A DNA stretch of 64,000 bases from Bacilli bacterium. Its GTDB lineage: Bacteria; Bacillota_I; Bacilli_A; RFN20; CAG-288. The stretch spans positions 123,309 through 187,308 of the forward strand of contig JALCRV010000004.1 of NCBI GenBank assembly GCA_022652945.1, in the 5' to 3' direction. Both the position numbers and the translations under genes were made by a program. The notes beneath the pieces are model-generated. The model ran no database searches, had not been told where the DNA came from, and saw nothing but the letters and a program-made list of their open reading frames with translations. Below are positions 1 through 7,966 of the stretch, piece by piece (position 1 is the stretch's first letter; each line of letters begins with the position of its first letter).

Positions 1-462
1 ATCATCGAAACCTTCGTAGCGGGTATGTTCATCTAGTTTAATCCCCGCGACTTTGCTAGCCCAGCCGCCGCAATTCTTAAAAGCGACAATCGGGCGATAT
101 AAAGCCCAGGCCGCACAGATTTCCGATAAAGTACCAGCTCCACCCCCGATCGCAACCACGAAATCGCAATCGGTGACAATTCCCGAGCGCATGATATCTA
201 ACCCGGTCGGGATCACGATATCCGCTAAACCATCCTGATCGTTTTTATCGAAAGAAGGCAGGATGGCGATCGTATCGCCTTCCTGATAAGTCGAAGCGCT
301 TCTAGCTCCTTTATAGACTTCTTCCATCACCCCGCCCATCCCGCCAGCCTGAATCCGATAACCGGCTTCATCCAGGGCCTTACCTACCTGAAAAGCAATC
401 TTTTCTTCTAGGCTTCCTTTTACTAAAGAGCGATCTCCGATAACTGCGATTATTTTTTTCAT
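1..462 (-). CDS. LOG-like / TIGR00725-type Rossmann-fold protein, 3' end beyond window
   Basis: The frame opens at 462 and runs off the left edge with 154 codons and no stop, so the C-terminus is missing. The N-terminus starts MKKIIAVIGD, a Rossmann first strand, followed by a glycine-rich AGGMGGVME segment and the nucleotide-binding signature GGGAGTLSE at about residues 105-113. This matches the GGxGTxxE motif of the LOG (cytokinin riboside 5'-monophosphate phosphoribohydrolase-like)/TIGR00725 superfamily. Family membership is clear but the substrate is not; many members are annotated only as putative nucleotide-binding proteins. The ATG overlaps the upstream kinase stop (ATGA), so the two genes are probably co-transcribed and translationally coupled. 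Confidence 0.75.
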   Translation of the reverse strand, partial: MKKIIAVIGDRSLVKGSLEEKIAFQVGKALDEAGYRIQAGGMGGVMEEVYKGARSASTYQEGDTIAILPSFDKNDQDGLADIVIPTGLDIMRSGIVTDCDFVVAIGGGAGTLSEICAAWALYRPIVAFKNCGGWASKVAGIKLDEHTRYEGFDD

Positions 463-3400
463 TTTCCTTCTTCTTTCTTGAATAAAAGATTATTTAAAGT
501 CTCATAGAGCAACTCAGGTTCGATCGGCTTAGCTAGATGCGCATTCATCCCCGCGGTTTTCGATTCCTCTTTTTCTTCATCGTAAGCGTTAGCGGTTAAA
601 GCGACAATCGGCAGACTCTTAGCATCCGGCCGCTCCAGATTTCTTATATGTCTTGTCGCCTCTAAGCCATCCATGACTGGCATTCTGATATCCATCAAAA
701 CCGCATCGAAGAAGAAAGGAGGATTCTTCTTAATAATATCCAAGCCTTCCTGTCCATCTTCCGCTAAGGTGACAATCGCCCCGGCTTCTTCGAGGATATA
801 ACGGATAATCTCCTGATTCAAAGGATGATCCTCGCAGACAAGGATCTTCTTATTCTTCAAGAAGGCCTTATCCTCAGCTTCCGTCTTCTGCTTCGCTTCA
901 GACTTTTCAAAATCGGAAGCTAAGACGGTCTTAAACTCGCCGGTAATCGTATAAGAGGTACCCTTGCCGAGTTCAGAATTTACTTGGATTGTACAGTTCA
1001 TCAGATCAAGCATGCTCTTCACGATCGCTAAACCTAAACCCGTCCCGCTTTCCGCTTTCTGACGGTATTCTTTTCTCTCTTCCTGGCTAAAAGGCTTAAA
1101 TAGGTGTTTCTGAATGAATTCTTCTGACATCCCGATGCCCGTATCGGAGACGATCGTCTTCAGATGGATAAGATTATCCTTTACCAGATACTCATCTAAT
1201 TCGTAAGTGATCCTCCCGCCTTCCGGTGTAAATTTCACCGCGTTAGAAAGTAAATTAAAGAAGACCTGATTGATTCTTAACTGATCCATCAGAGGAAAAC
1301 GATCGGTAACAATGCGTTTAGTCTTTAACTCAAACTTGATATTCTTCTGATCGCAGAGAGGCTTAATGACGGAATTAAGATAATCGACGAAAACCTTCGG
1401 ATCATAAGGAGCCGGATGCAACTCAATCGAGCCCGACTCGACTTTTGCCATATCCAGAATATCGTTAACGAGGCCGAGGAGGAATTTTGAAGAAGTCGAG
1501 ATTTTTTCGAGACAGTCATCGGTAGAAGGAGGATTCTTATTTTCCTTAGCGATATATGTCATCCCGATAATTCCGTTCATCGGGGTACGGATATCGTGGC
1601 TCATCCGTGAAAGGAAATCAGATTTGGCTTTCGAGGCTTCCTCAGCTTTCTTCACCGCTTCATTCAGTTTCTGAATCTGTTCCTGCTCGCGGACGTAGGA
1701 GAGAGTGATATCACGCTTGCAGGCCAAAATGAAATTATGCTTTTTACCTAAGTAATAATACTTAATCTCTTTTCTTCTCTGCTCGCCTTTTACCATCTGG
1801 AAGAAAGAGAAGGTATAAGAATCAGAAGTCTTCAAGGCTTCTTCCGCCGTAGATAAAACAAACTGCTTGGTAAAATCCGCCCGATCTTTTTCACAGACGA
1901 AATTATCTCTTAAATATGCAGCGTTTTCATCGTAAATAGATGATATATAAGGAACCGCATCATCGTGGCTAGCCTGCTCGATACGTAAGCTGACTTGCCC
2001 ACTTTTAGTATCCACGACCGTGAAGGCATCAAACTCTTTAGAGGTCAGTTTTTCCTCGATCATTCCCTTGATAGCTTTCGAGGTCGTATCGACGGAATTG
2101 AATGTAGCTTCCACATCGTGGTTATAAGGATTCTCAATCATATTAAAGTAAGCGGTGATAAAACGGACTTTACCATCTTCAAAGCGACGAGAGTATTCAT
2201 ATTTCAAAGAGAACTTTCCTTCTTTGAACTGAGAGATCAGTCGTTCTCTATTGAAGAAAGCTTGGAATTCCTCATTAGTTTTTTTATCGTCGATAATCTG
2301 ACCTAAGAGATTTAAAAAATCAGAGAAGGTCGAAACCTTTTGATGATTAATCTCCGGGACATTTGAGTCGACATTCTCCAGAATCTGGTCAGAAGTCAGA
2401 TCGACGCGGAAAAAGACCAGCGAATCTTCATTTAATTGAAGCATATCGTGCAAGACTTTTTTATAATGGAGTTCGTTTTTCTTCTCTTCATCGACAAACT
2501 GGGTCACTCCGTGTCCCCAGTAAGCCTTACCTTTTTCATCGAAAACCATCTGGCAAAAAACATACTCGTAATGATGCTCTCCTAGATCGTTAGTAAACCC
2601 GACCGTGCAGGAAGCGGAAGGCTTACCGGCATAAAGCTCATCGTACATTTTCTTTAAAACCGGGCGATCTTCTTCATCGACACCAGGCAAAATAGAGTCC
2701 GGGACATTCTCTAAGACATCCGATAAGAGTCCGTTCTTGGTTAAGGACTTTTCCGGAGAAAGCAAGCGGCGATTTTTGATATCGAATTCCCAGAAAACCA
2801 GATGGGCATTATCGGTGGCAACTTTATACCTCTCTCGAGAAGCCTGCAGCTCTAGTTCCGTGGTTTTTAATAAGGTGTAGTCGGAAAAAGTCACATAGCA
2901 GATTTGACTGCCTGTGGAAGAAGGGTTATCGGCATGCCCACGGCAATAAAACCAGCGAGGATTAGGCCCCTGAGTAAAGAACTCAACTCCTAATTCCGCT
3001 TGCCCTTCCTTAAAAGTTTTTTCCAGAGCTTCTTTGACCAGGGGGACTTTCTCTTTCGGGACATAATACATCAGTTCCGCAAGAGGAAGTGAAAAACCTC
3101 CGACAAAAGGAACGTGGAATAGTTTAGAAAAGGCTAGGTTTGTAGTGATCAGATTAATCTGATCTCCGGTTTTCTTAAAAACACCAATTCCGACCGGTAA
3201 GCCGTTAATGATTGATTCAAAACTCTTTTTTTCCGCTTCCGTCCTTAACTGCTCATCGTGCATATAGGAGACATCTTCCGCGTATCTAGCAATCGCATCA
3301 CGACCAAACCAGGTGATCTTTTCAGTCGAAATCAAATAAGCGGAATTTTTAGAAGTTACTTCTTCGATGATTTTCGGATCTTTCTGCATTCGCTCCAGGA

Positions 3401-3992
3401 TGCAGTTTTCACATGGAGAAGTCCTTCCCTTAAGGAATTCATAACATTTCTTCCCGAGGAATTGCTTACCAGCGGGATATTCGACCGCTTCTCCGTTCGC
3501 GTATAGCATCTCTTTGGTCTTCCGATCAAAGACATAAACCTTAGTCTGGGAACGTTGGAGGATTTCTTCCGGCCCGCTGAATTCCGCGGTGTTATTGAAG
3601 AAATCAACAAGTACAACAAGTTCTCCTCGATAGGTTCCTTCTAAGACAGCGCAAGCCTTGACCCAGGTGCAGGAAGAATCCTGACGGACGATTCGATAAG
3701 TCACCTGGATTGAATTCTTATCTTTTAAAAGACTCGCGAAGTTTTCTTGGACGTAAGGTAAATCACCCCGATAAATAATCGAGGAAGCATCGCCTTTTTT
3801 CATCAGTTCAGCGTAGCCTTCTTTAGTATATCCAGATAAGGCGGGGATTCCTTCAGAATAAAAAATCGGCTTCAATGTCATAGAAGCATCGCAAAGATAG
3901 ATGGCTTTTTCATCAGGAACGGCTTTAATTAAAAAAGCAATCTCTTCATCAGTCAGCTCTTTAAGCCCCGGCTTTAACTTAATACCTGTCAT
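459..3992 (-). CDS. cytoplasmic multi-PAS hybrid sensor histidine kinase with C-terminal receiver
   Basis: A protein of 1177 aa with no obvious transmembrane segment. The first ~760 residues look like several PAS-type modules (for example the RYKVATDNAHLVFWEFD stretch near the middle). They are followed by a short helical linker, a HisKA box with MSHDIRTPMNG (phospho-His near residue 799), a HATPase domain with an N box (LLSNAVKFTPEGG), DTGIGM and GTGLGLAIV, and a receiver domain with LMDIRMPVMDG (phospho-Asp near 1101). This is the architecture of a phosphorelay kinase that senses a cytoplasmic cue. No separate HPt or output regulator lies beside it, so its partner must be elsewhere. It overlaps the downstream LOG-like gene by 4 nt. 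Domain calls are solid; the signal is unknown. Confidence 0.9.
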   Translation of the reverse strand: MTGIKLKPGLKELTDEEIAFLIKAVPDEKAIYLCDASMTLKPIFYSEGIPALSGYTKEGYAELMKKGDASSIIYRGDLPYVQENFASLLKDKNSIQVTYRIVRQDSSCTWVKACAVLEGTYRGELVVLVDFFNNTAEFSGPEEILQRSQTKVYVFDRKTKEMLYANGEAVEYPAGKQFLGKKCYEFLKGRTSPCENCILERMQKDPKIIEEVTSKNSAYLISTEKITWFGRDAIARYAEDVSYMHDEQLRTEAEKKSFESIINGLPVGIGVFKKTGDQINLITTNLAFSKLFHVPFVGGFSLPLAELMYYVPKEKVPLVKEALEKTFKEGQAELGVEFFTQGPNPRWFYCRGHADNPSSTGSQICYVTFSDYTLLKTTELELQASRERYKVATDNAHLVFWEFDIKNRRLLSPEKSLTKNGLLSDVLENVPDSILPGVDEEDRPVLKKMYDELYAGKPSASCTVGFTNDLGEHHYEYVFCQMVFDEKGKAYWGHGVTQFVDEEKKNELHYKKVLHDMLQLNEDSLVFFRVDLTSDQILENVDSNVPEINHQKVSTFSDFLNLLGQIIDDKKTNEEFQAFFNRERLISQFKEGKFSLKYEYSRRFEDGKVRFITAYFNMIENPYNHDVEATFNSVDTTSKAIKGMIEEKLTSKEFDAFTVVDTKSGQVSLRIEQASHDDAVPYISSIYDENAAYLRDNFVCEKDRADFTKQFVLSTAEEALKTSDSYTFSFFQMVKGEQRRKEIKYYYLGKKHNFILACKRDITLSYVREQEQIQKLNEAVKKAEEASKAKSDFLSRMSHDIRTPMNGIIGMTYIAKENKNPPSTDDCLEKISTSSKFLLGLVNDILDMAKVESGSIELHPAPYDPKVFVDYLNSVIKPLCDQKNIKFELKTKRIVTDRFPLMDQLRINQVFFNLLSNAVKFTPEGGRITYELDEYLVKDNLIHLKTIVSDTGIGMSEEFIQKHLFKPFSQEERKEYRQKAESGTGLGLAIVKSMLDLMNCTIQVNSELGKGTSYTITGEFKTVLASDFEKSEAKQKTEAEDKAFLKNKKILVCEDHPLNQEIIRYILEEAGAIVTLAEDGQEGLDIIKKNPPFFFDAVLMDIRMPVMDGLEATRHIRNLERPDAKSLPIVALTANAYDEEKEESKTAGMNAHLAKPIEPELLYETLNNLLFKKEEGK

Positions 3993-4178
3993 TGTTTTAT
4001 GTTTATTATTTTAGGACCTTTTTAAGTAAAAATATAGTTAGCACGTAAATGAAGATTGGGTTCTTATCATTAATCCCGCCTATTTTGCCATCTAAAACTA
4101 AAAGAAAGGCTAATAAAAAAATACCGCGGAAGGTAAAAAGACCGTGCTTGCTCTTTCTTCCGTCATAAAAGAATTACT

Positions 4179-4207
4179 TTGCATTATTTATATCCATTCA
4201 TTAGAAT
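4179..4207 (+). promoter_or_regulatory. sigma-70-type promoter for the 102-aa gene
   Basis: TTGCAT (4179-4184), a 17-bp spacer and TAGAAT (4202-4207) place a start near 4214. It is followed by an AGGAGG ribosome binding site just ahead of the ATG at 4241. Apart from this promoter and the start region of the divergent kinase, the 248-bp intergenic region shows nothing recognisable. Confidence 0.55.
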
Positions 4208-4240
4208 GTAGGTATTCAATTCCTTTTTATAGGAGGAAAA

Positions 4241-4549
4241 ATGGATAAACTTAAATTGAATCAGCTGATCGAAGAGACCAAGACTCTGGGATTCGATAAT
4301 CTCGCTGAAACAATGAATATTCATATGGAGGAAGTAAAGATTCTCTCCGAAGATATTCAACAGACAATCCAGTTTTTCGATACCTGCGAAGAAGAGGAGT
4401 TCTATTATCTGAAAGAAATCTTTGTCGATTTGATTAACTTGACTAAATCAAAAGAACTAGTTTCTTGCCTTCACCGCAACGACACCCGCTTCTACGGAGT
4501 GGATTGCTCTCCGGAAATGAAGACGATCGATTCGATCCCTTTAAAGTAA
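4241..4549 (+). CDS. hypothetical 102-aa acidic protein
   Basis: A small soluble protein with a perfect ribosome binding site (AGGAGG, then AAAA before the ATG), its own promoter and an intrinsic terminator directly after the stop. It therefore looks like a real monocistronic gene. The sequence is acidic and predicted mostly helical in its first 75 residues, with a cluster of Glu residues (CEEEEF) near residue 50 and two cysteines in the last third (SCLHRND, DCSPEM). No known domain is recognised. It sits between the divergent hybrid kinase and the sugar island, so it could belong functionally to either or to neither. Confidence 0.65.
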   Translation: MDKLKLNQLIEETKTLGFDNLAETMNIHMEEVKILSEDIQQTIQFFDTCEEEEFYYLKEIFVDLINLTKSKELVSCLHRNDTRFYGVDCSPEMKTIDSIPLK

Positions 4550-4557
4550 ATACCTTG

Positions 4558-4585
4558 ATTGCGCCTCTTACGGGGCGCAATTTTT
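4558..4585 (+). terminator. intrinsic terminator after the 102-aa gene
   Basis: The 8-bp stem ATTGCGCC/GGCGCAAT with loop TCTTACGG is followed by a T5 run. It separates the 102-aa gene from the sugar island. Confidence 0.8.
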
Positions 4586-4588
4586 CTT

Positions 4589-4614
4589 TGCAGTTTTTTC
4601 TACCAATATGCAGT
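4589..4614 (+). promoter_or_regulatory. TGCAGT direct repeat, candidate YesN (AraC-type) binding site
   Basis: TGCAGT occurs at 4589-4594 and again at 4609-4614, exactly 20 bp apart on the same DNA face. The second copy ends 8 bp before the putative -35. The same arrangement is found ahead of the gene at 16210. AraC-family dimers typically bind direct repeats about two helical turns apart next to the -35, and the island encodes such a regulator at 21703. The repeat is seen; the assignment to that regulator is inference. Confidence 0.5.
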
Positions 4615-4622
4615 ACAAGAGG

Positions 4623-4652
4623 TTTAAAGCGAGCCTTTTATTTAATTATACT
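4623..4652 (+). promoter_or_regulatory. promoter of the sugar transport/phosphorylase operon
   Basis: TTTAAA (4623-4628), an 18-bp spacer and TATACT (4647-4652) predict a start near 4659. The -35 is poor, as expected for an activator-dependent promoter, and the TGCAGT direct repeat lies immediately upstream. Confidence 0.5.
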
Positions 4653-4664
4653 GATAATGCGAGA

Positions 4665-4694
4665 TAGTAAGCGCTTTCTTATAACGCTTAGAAA
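4665..4694 (+). promoter_or_regulatory. two CG-centred palindromes (cre / LacI-type operators) in the leader
   Basis: GTAAGCGCTTTCTT around 4667-4680 closely resembles the CcpA cre core (AAGCGCTTT). A second CG-centred half-palindrome, ATAACGCTTAG, follows at 4681-4691. Both lie just downstream of the predicted transcription start, a position suited to repression by a LacI/CcpA-family protein. No such regulator is encoded in the window. Confidence 0.5.
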
Positions 4695-4704
4695 GAAGAA
4701 AAAT

Positions 4705-6120
4705 ATGAGCAAAACAAAAAGAATTATGTCCGGAGCAATCTTACTCGCTTTATCCTTCTCCCTTCTAGGAGCTTGCCAAAGCACTTCCAACGATAAGACG
4801 GTGATTTCCATCGGCATGTGGCCTCAAAGCCAACTGACCAACGAAGTCAATATGTTCAACGAATGGAAAGATAGATTTGAAAAAGATTATCCCCAGTATG
4901 AAATCAAAGGGGATAACTACGAATATTCCGTCGAGACCGTCCAAGCCAAAGCGGAAGCCCATAAGCTCCCCACAGTTTTCCAGACTTGGTTCACCGAACC
5001 TTCGATGCTGGTCTCCAAAGGATACATTAAAGACATCACTTCCCAACTCACTTCCCTCGGTTGGCTTTCCAAGATGGATGAAGATATGAAGAGCACTTTG
5101 ACCTTCGATGGGAAAATTTACGGGGTTCCTAGGGATGGTTACGGCCTAGGTTTATTCCTCAATACGAGAATTCTCGGTGAAGTCGGTCTTTTAGAGGACG
5201 TCGATGGAGACGGGGCCTACGATATCTATCATAAAGACGGGACTCCCGCTTATCCGACCACCTTCCAGCAGATTATGGATTATTCCCAAGAAATCGTTAA
5301 TTCCACCGCCGATACAAAAGGGATTTTAATCCTTTCCGCCAACAAAAACGGCGGGTGGCAGTTTGCGAATATGGCGTGGAATTTCGGTGCGGAATTAGAA
5401 AAGCAGGATACTAACGGCAAATGGATCGGTAACCTTGATGACCCGAAAGCCATCCAAGCCTTAGAGTGGATTAAAGAGATGAAAGCTAACGAATTGCTCT
5501 TAAATTCAGTGACCGTCAGCTATTCCGACTGGTCTTCCGATGTCGTCTCGAAAGTCGCGATGGCTTTCGTCGGTTCCGATGTTATTAAACTAGCGGTCAC
5601 CACCGGTGGTATGGATAAGAAAGATATCGCTTTTGTCCCGATGCCTAAAGGACCTACCGGAAAGCAATATTCTTTGTTCGGCGGCACTCCTTTCGTCTTC
5701 TCCTCCGATGCTTCGGATAAAGAAGTCGAAGGCGCCTTACGCTTTTTAGAATACATGGGCCGTTCTCCGGAAGTCTCTTCCCCGTCTTTAACCGCCATCA
5801 AGGAAGGCAACGAAGTCGCTAAAGGCAAAGGTGAGCCGATTATCAATACGATTAAGCCTTGGATCGATGCGGATTACTTAGCGAAAACCAAAGCGATTGA
5901 AGATCAATACATCAACGTCAAAGAAGATAACTACAAAGATTTCTTCAATACGATTACCCAGATCAAAAAGACCGAAGTCCCTTATTACGCCCAGGAAATG
6001 TATAAGATTCTTGATCGGGTCATCCAGTCGGTCTTAGAAAAGCCGGATAGCGCCGACTGCGCTTCCCTTTTACAGACCGCTAACGCTACCTTCAATTCGA
6101 CTTATATGTCTAAGCTTTAA
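4705..6120 (+). CDS. ABC transporter solute-binding lipoprotein (sugar, family 1)
   Basis: The frame is open further upstream, but ATG 4705 is chosen because it begins the signal peptide MSKTKRIMSG with a classical lipobox LLGAC. It also falls after the promoter and operators. The mature protein (471 aa with signal) has the layout of carbohydrate-binding family 1 proteins: IGMWPQSQ strand, DGKIYGVPRD near residue 135, and a hinge and C-terminal lobe with GRSPEV. It should deliver an oligosaccharide to the two permeases that follow; the ATPase is probably the fusion protein seven genes into the island. It is anchored on the outer face of the membrane. The ligand cannot be read from sequence; the adjoining GH65 genes suggest an alpha-glucoside. 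Confidence 0.9.
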   Translation: MSKTKRIMSGAILLALSFSLLGACQSTSNDKTVISIGMWPQSQLTNEVNMFNEWKDRFEKDYPQYEIKGDNYEYSVETVQAKAEAHKLPTVFQTWFTEPSMLVSKGYIKDITSQLTSLGWLSKMDEDMKSTLTFDGKIYGVPRDGYGLGLFLNTRILGEVGLLEDVDGDGAYDIYHKDGTPAYPTTFQQIMDYSQEIVNSTADTKGILILSANKNGGWQFANMAWNFGAELEKQDTNGKWIGNLDDPKAIQALEWIKEMKANELLLNSVTVSYSDWSSDVVSKVAMAFVGSDVIKLAVTTGGMDKKDIAFVPMPKGPTGKQYSLFGGTPFVFSSDASDKEVEGALRFLEYMGRSPEVSSPSLTAIKEGNEVAKGKGEPIINTIKPWIDADYLAKTKAIEDQYINVKEDNYKDFFNTITQIKKTEVPYYAQEMYKILDRVIQSVLEKPDSADCASLLQTANATFNSTYMSKL

Positions 6121-6134
6121 ACCAGTAACTTAAC

Positions 6135-7082
6135 ATGATTAATTTAGCTTACCTGCAGAAGGAAGAAAATAAGCCTCTCTCTTTAACTGATGCAAGTCAG
6201 AAAAAGAGAAAAAGACAAAGGTTGAAAAACGATCTCTCCGGCTGGCTGCTGTTATTGCCCGGAGTCCTGCTTTTCAGTTTCTTCGTCTGGGGGCCGCTTA
6301 TTATGAACGGCATCCTTTCTTTCTTCGATGGGTATAAGATGTCGCATTTTGTGGGGTTTGGCAATTACGCCGAGGTCTTTAATGATTCCATCTTCCAAGC
6401 GGCCTTAGCTAATACCTTCAAATATATCTTCTGGTCCTTGCTGATCGGCTTCCTCTTACCTTTGATTATCGGAATCCTTTTAAGCGAACTGGCTTGGGGG
6501 CAGTCCTTTTTCCGCATCGCCATTTACTTCCCCTGCATTATTTCTGGGATTGCTGTGGCTTTCCTTTTTAAATCCCTTTACGAACCGGAATCATATTCGA
6601 TTCTGAATGTCATCCGAACCTCCCTCGGTTTACCGACCTCGTTATTCGTCGATGACCCGAATAAGGCGATTCCCTTAATTGTCATCGCGATGACCTGGAG
6701 AGGAGCGGGCGGAACCGCCTTGATCTATCTCTCTGCGGTTCAATCCATCGATAATTCTCAATACGAAGCGGTGAGGTTAGATGGGGGTGGTTTCTTAGCT
6801 AGATTGAAATATGTAACTTTAGCTCACCTGAAGCCTACTCTTTCGACCTTATTTATCTTACAGATCATCTCTGTTTTCCAGGTCTTCTACGAGCCGATGA
6901 TTATCGGAGAAGGCAACATCCATTCGATTTCCCTGATGCTGCTTGCCTATAATTACGCTTTCTCCGATGGTAAACCGGAGTTAGGGGCGGCGGTCTCAGT
7001 TATCCTTTCTTTAATTATCTTGCTTTTTACCTTGGCTTATTTTGCTCTGACTAAGTACTTCGAAAGGAGGAAAGGCAGATGA
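6135..7082 (+). CDS. sugar ABC transporter permease (MalF/UgpA type)
   Basis: A protein of 315 aa with an N-terminal cytoplasmic stretch rich in Lys/Arg (KKRKRQRLKND), then about six membrane helices starting with LLLLPGVLLFSFFVWGP. The conserved cytoplasmic EAA loop is visible as YEAVRLDGGGFLARLKYVTL near residue 215; it contacts the ATPase. Only 14 nt separate it from the binding-protein gene, and its stop overlaps the next ATG (ATGA). The ribosome binding site is weak, consistent with coupling within the operon. It pairs with the next permease to form the membrane channel. Confidence 0.92.
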   Translation: MINLAYLQKEENKPLSLTDASQKKRKRQRLKNDLSGWLLLLPGVLLFSFFVWGPLIMNGILSFFDGYKMSHFVGFGNYAEVFNDSIFQAALANTFKYIFWSLLIGFLLPLIIGILLSELAWGQSFFRIAIYFPCIISGIAVAFLFKSLYEPESYSILNVIRTSLGLPTSLFVDDPNKAIPLIVIAMTWRGAGGTALIYLSAVQSIDNSQYEAVRLDGGGFLARLKYVTLAHLKPTLSTLFILQIISVFQVFYEPMIIGEGNIHSISLMLLAYNYAFSDGKPELGAAVSVILSLIILLFTLAYFALTKYFERRKGR

Positions 7083-7960
7083 AATTAAAAGAGAAAACCA
7101 CGGGGCTTTTAAACTTCTCCGATTATAAGAAAAGACGTTTCCGCTTGCTTTATTGGTTCTTCGTTTTGATCTTAGCCGTCGCTGTTTTCACCGCCTTAAT
7201 CCCCGTCTTCTGGTTAATCGTCACTTCCTTCAAGACCGTCACGGAAATCAATTCTACAAATTACACTTTCTTCCCGGCCGTCTTCAACATCGGGAAGATC
7301 TGGGATGTCTGGCAGAAGGAAAACTTCGGCAAATACTTCCTGAATTCCTTTATTGTCACTTTGGGGGCGATGGCTTCCGCCGTTCTTTTTAACGGCTTGA
7401 CCGCCTATGTCATCGCATTAGTTAAACCCCGCGGATACAAGGTCATTTACGTCTTGATTATGCTTTCTTATATGATTCCTTCCATCACCGGCATCATTCC
7501 TCTCTTCCACTGGCTTTCCGATCTCCGGATGGCGGATAATTACCTGCCCTTAATGCTGATCTGGGGAGCGAATGCTTTCTATTTTGTAAACTTTAAGAAC
7601 TACTTTGAATCGATTCCTAAGTCCTTATTAGAGGCCGCCAAAATGGATGGCTGCTCCGATTTAAAGATCTTCTTTAAAGTCGTCCTGCCTTTATCGAAGC
7701 CGATCGTCGGAGTTGTCGCCATCTTTGCGATGACCGCTGCTTGGTCGGATTTCCTTTTACCTTACCTCTTACTGAACGACCAGGATATGTATACGGTCAT
7801 GGTCGAGATCTACAATGTCCAATCCTCGTTAGGTAACGGATATACCTACGACGAGTTCTTGATGCTCTTAGTCATTTCGATTATTCCGCAGATTATTATC
7901 TTCTTAATCTTCCAGAAGCAGATTACCAATGCCAATGCCACTAACGGCATAAAGGAGTAA
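7079..7960 (+). CDS. sugar ABC transporter permease (MalG/UgpE type)
   Basis: A protein of 293 aa with six predicted membrane helices, starting with WFFVLILAVAVFTALIPVFW. The EAA loop reads LLEAAKMDGCSDLKIFFKVV near residue 195, typical of the MalG-like half of carbohydrate importers. The ATG overlaps the stop of the preceding permease by 4 nt, so the two halves are translated in balance. An AAGGAG site at its 3' end serves the GH65 gene that begins 7 nt downstream. Function as a sugar permease is firm; specificity is not known. Confidence 0.92.
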   Translation: MKLKEKTTGLLNFSDYKKRRFRLLYWFFVLILAVAVFTALIPVFWLIVTSFKTVTEINSTNYTFFPAVFNIGKIWDVWQKENFGKYFLNSFIVTLGAMASAVLFNGLTAYVIALVKPRGYKVIYVLIMLSYMIPSITGIIPLFHWLSDLRMADNYLPLMLIWGANAFYFVNFKNYFESIPKSLLEAAKMDGCSDLKIFFKVVLPLSKPIVGVVAIFAMTAAWSDFLLPYLLLNDQDMYTVMVEIYNVQSSLGNGYTYDEFLMLLVISIIPQIIIFLIFQKQITNANATNGIKE

Positions 7961-7966
7961 ATCCAT

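Noticed and set aside
53..238. 61-codon plus-strand frame at the left edge
   Set aside because: Antisense shadow of the LOG-like gene.
4465..4704. Upstream extension of the solute-binding protein frame
   Set aside because: It would cross a terminator and promoter and put 80 residues before the signal peptide; ATG 4705 with its lipobox is the natural start.
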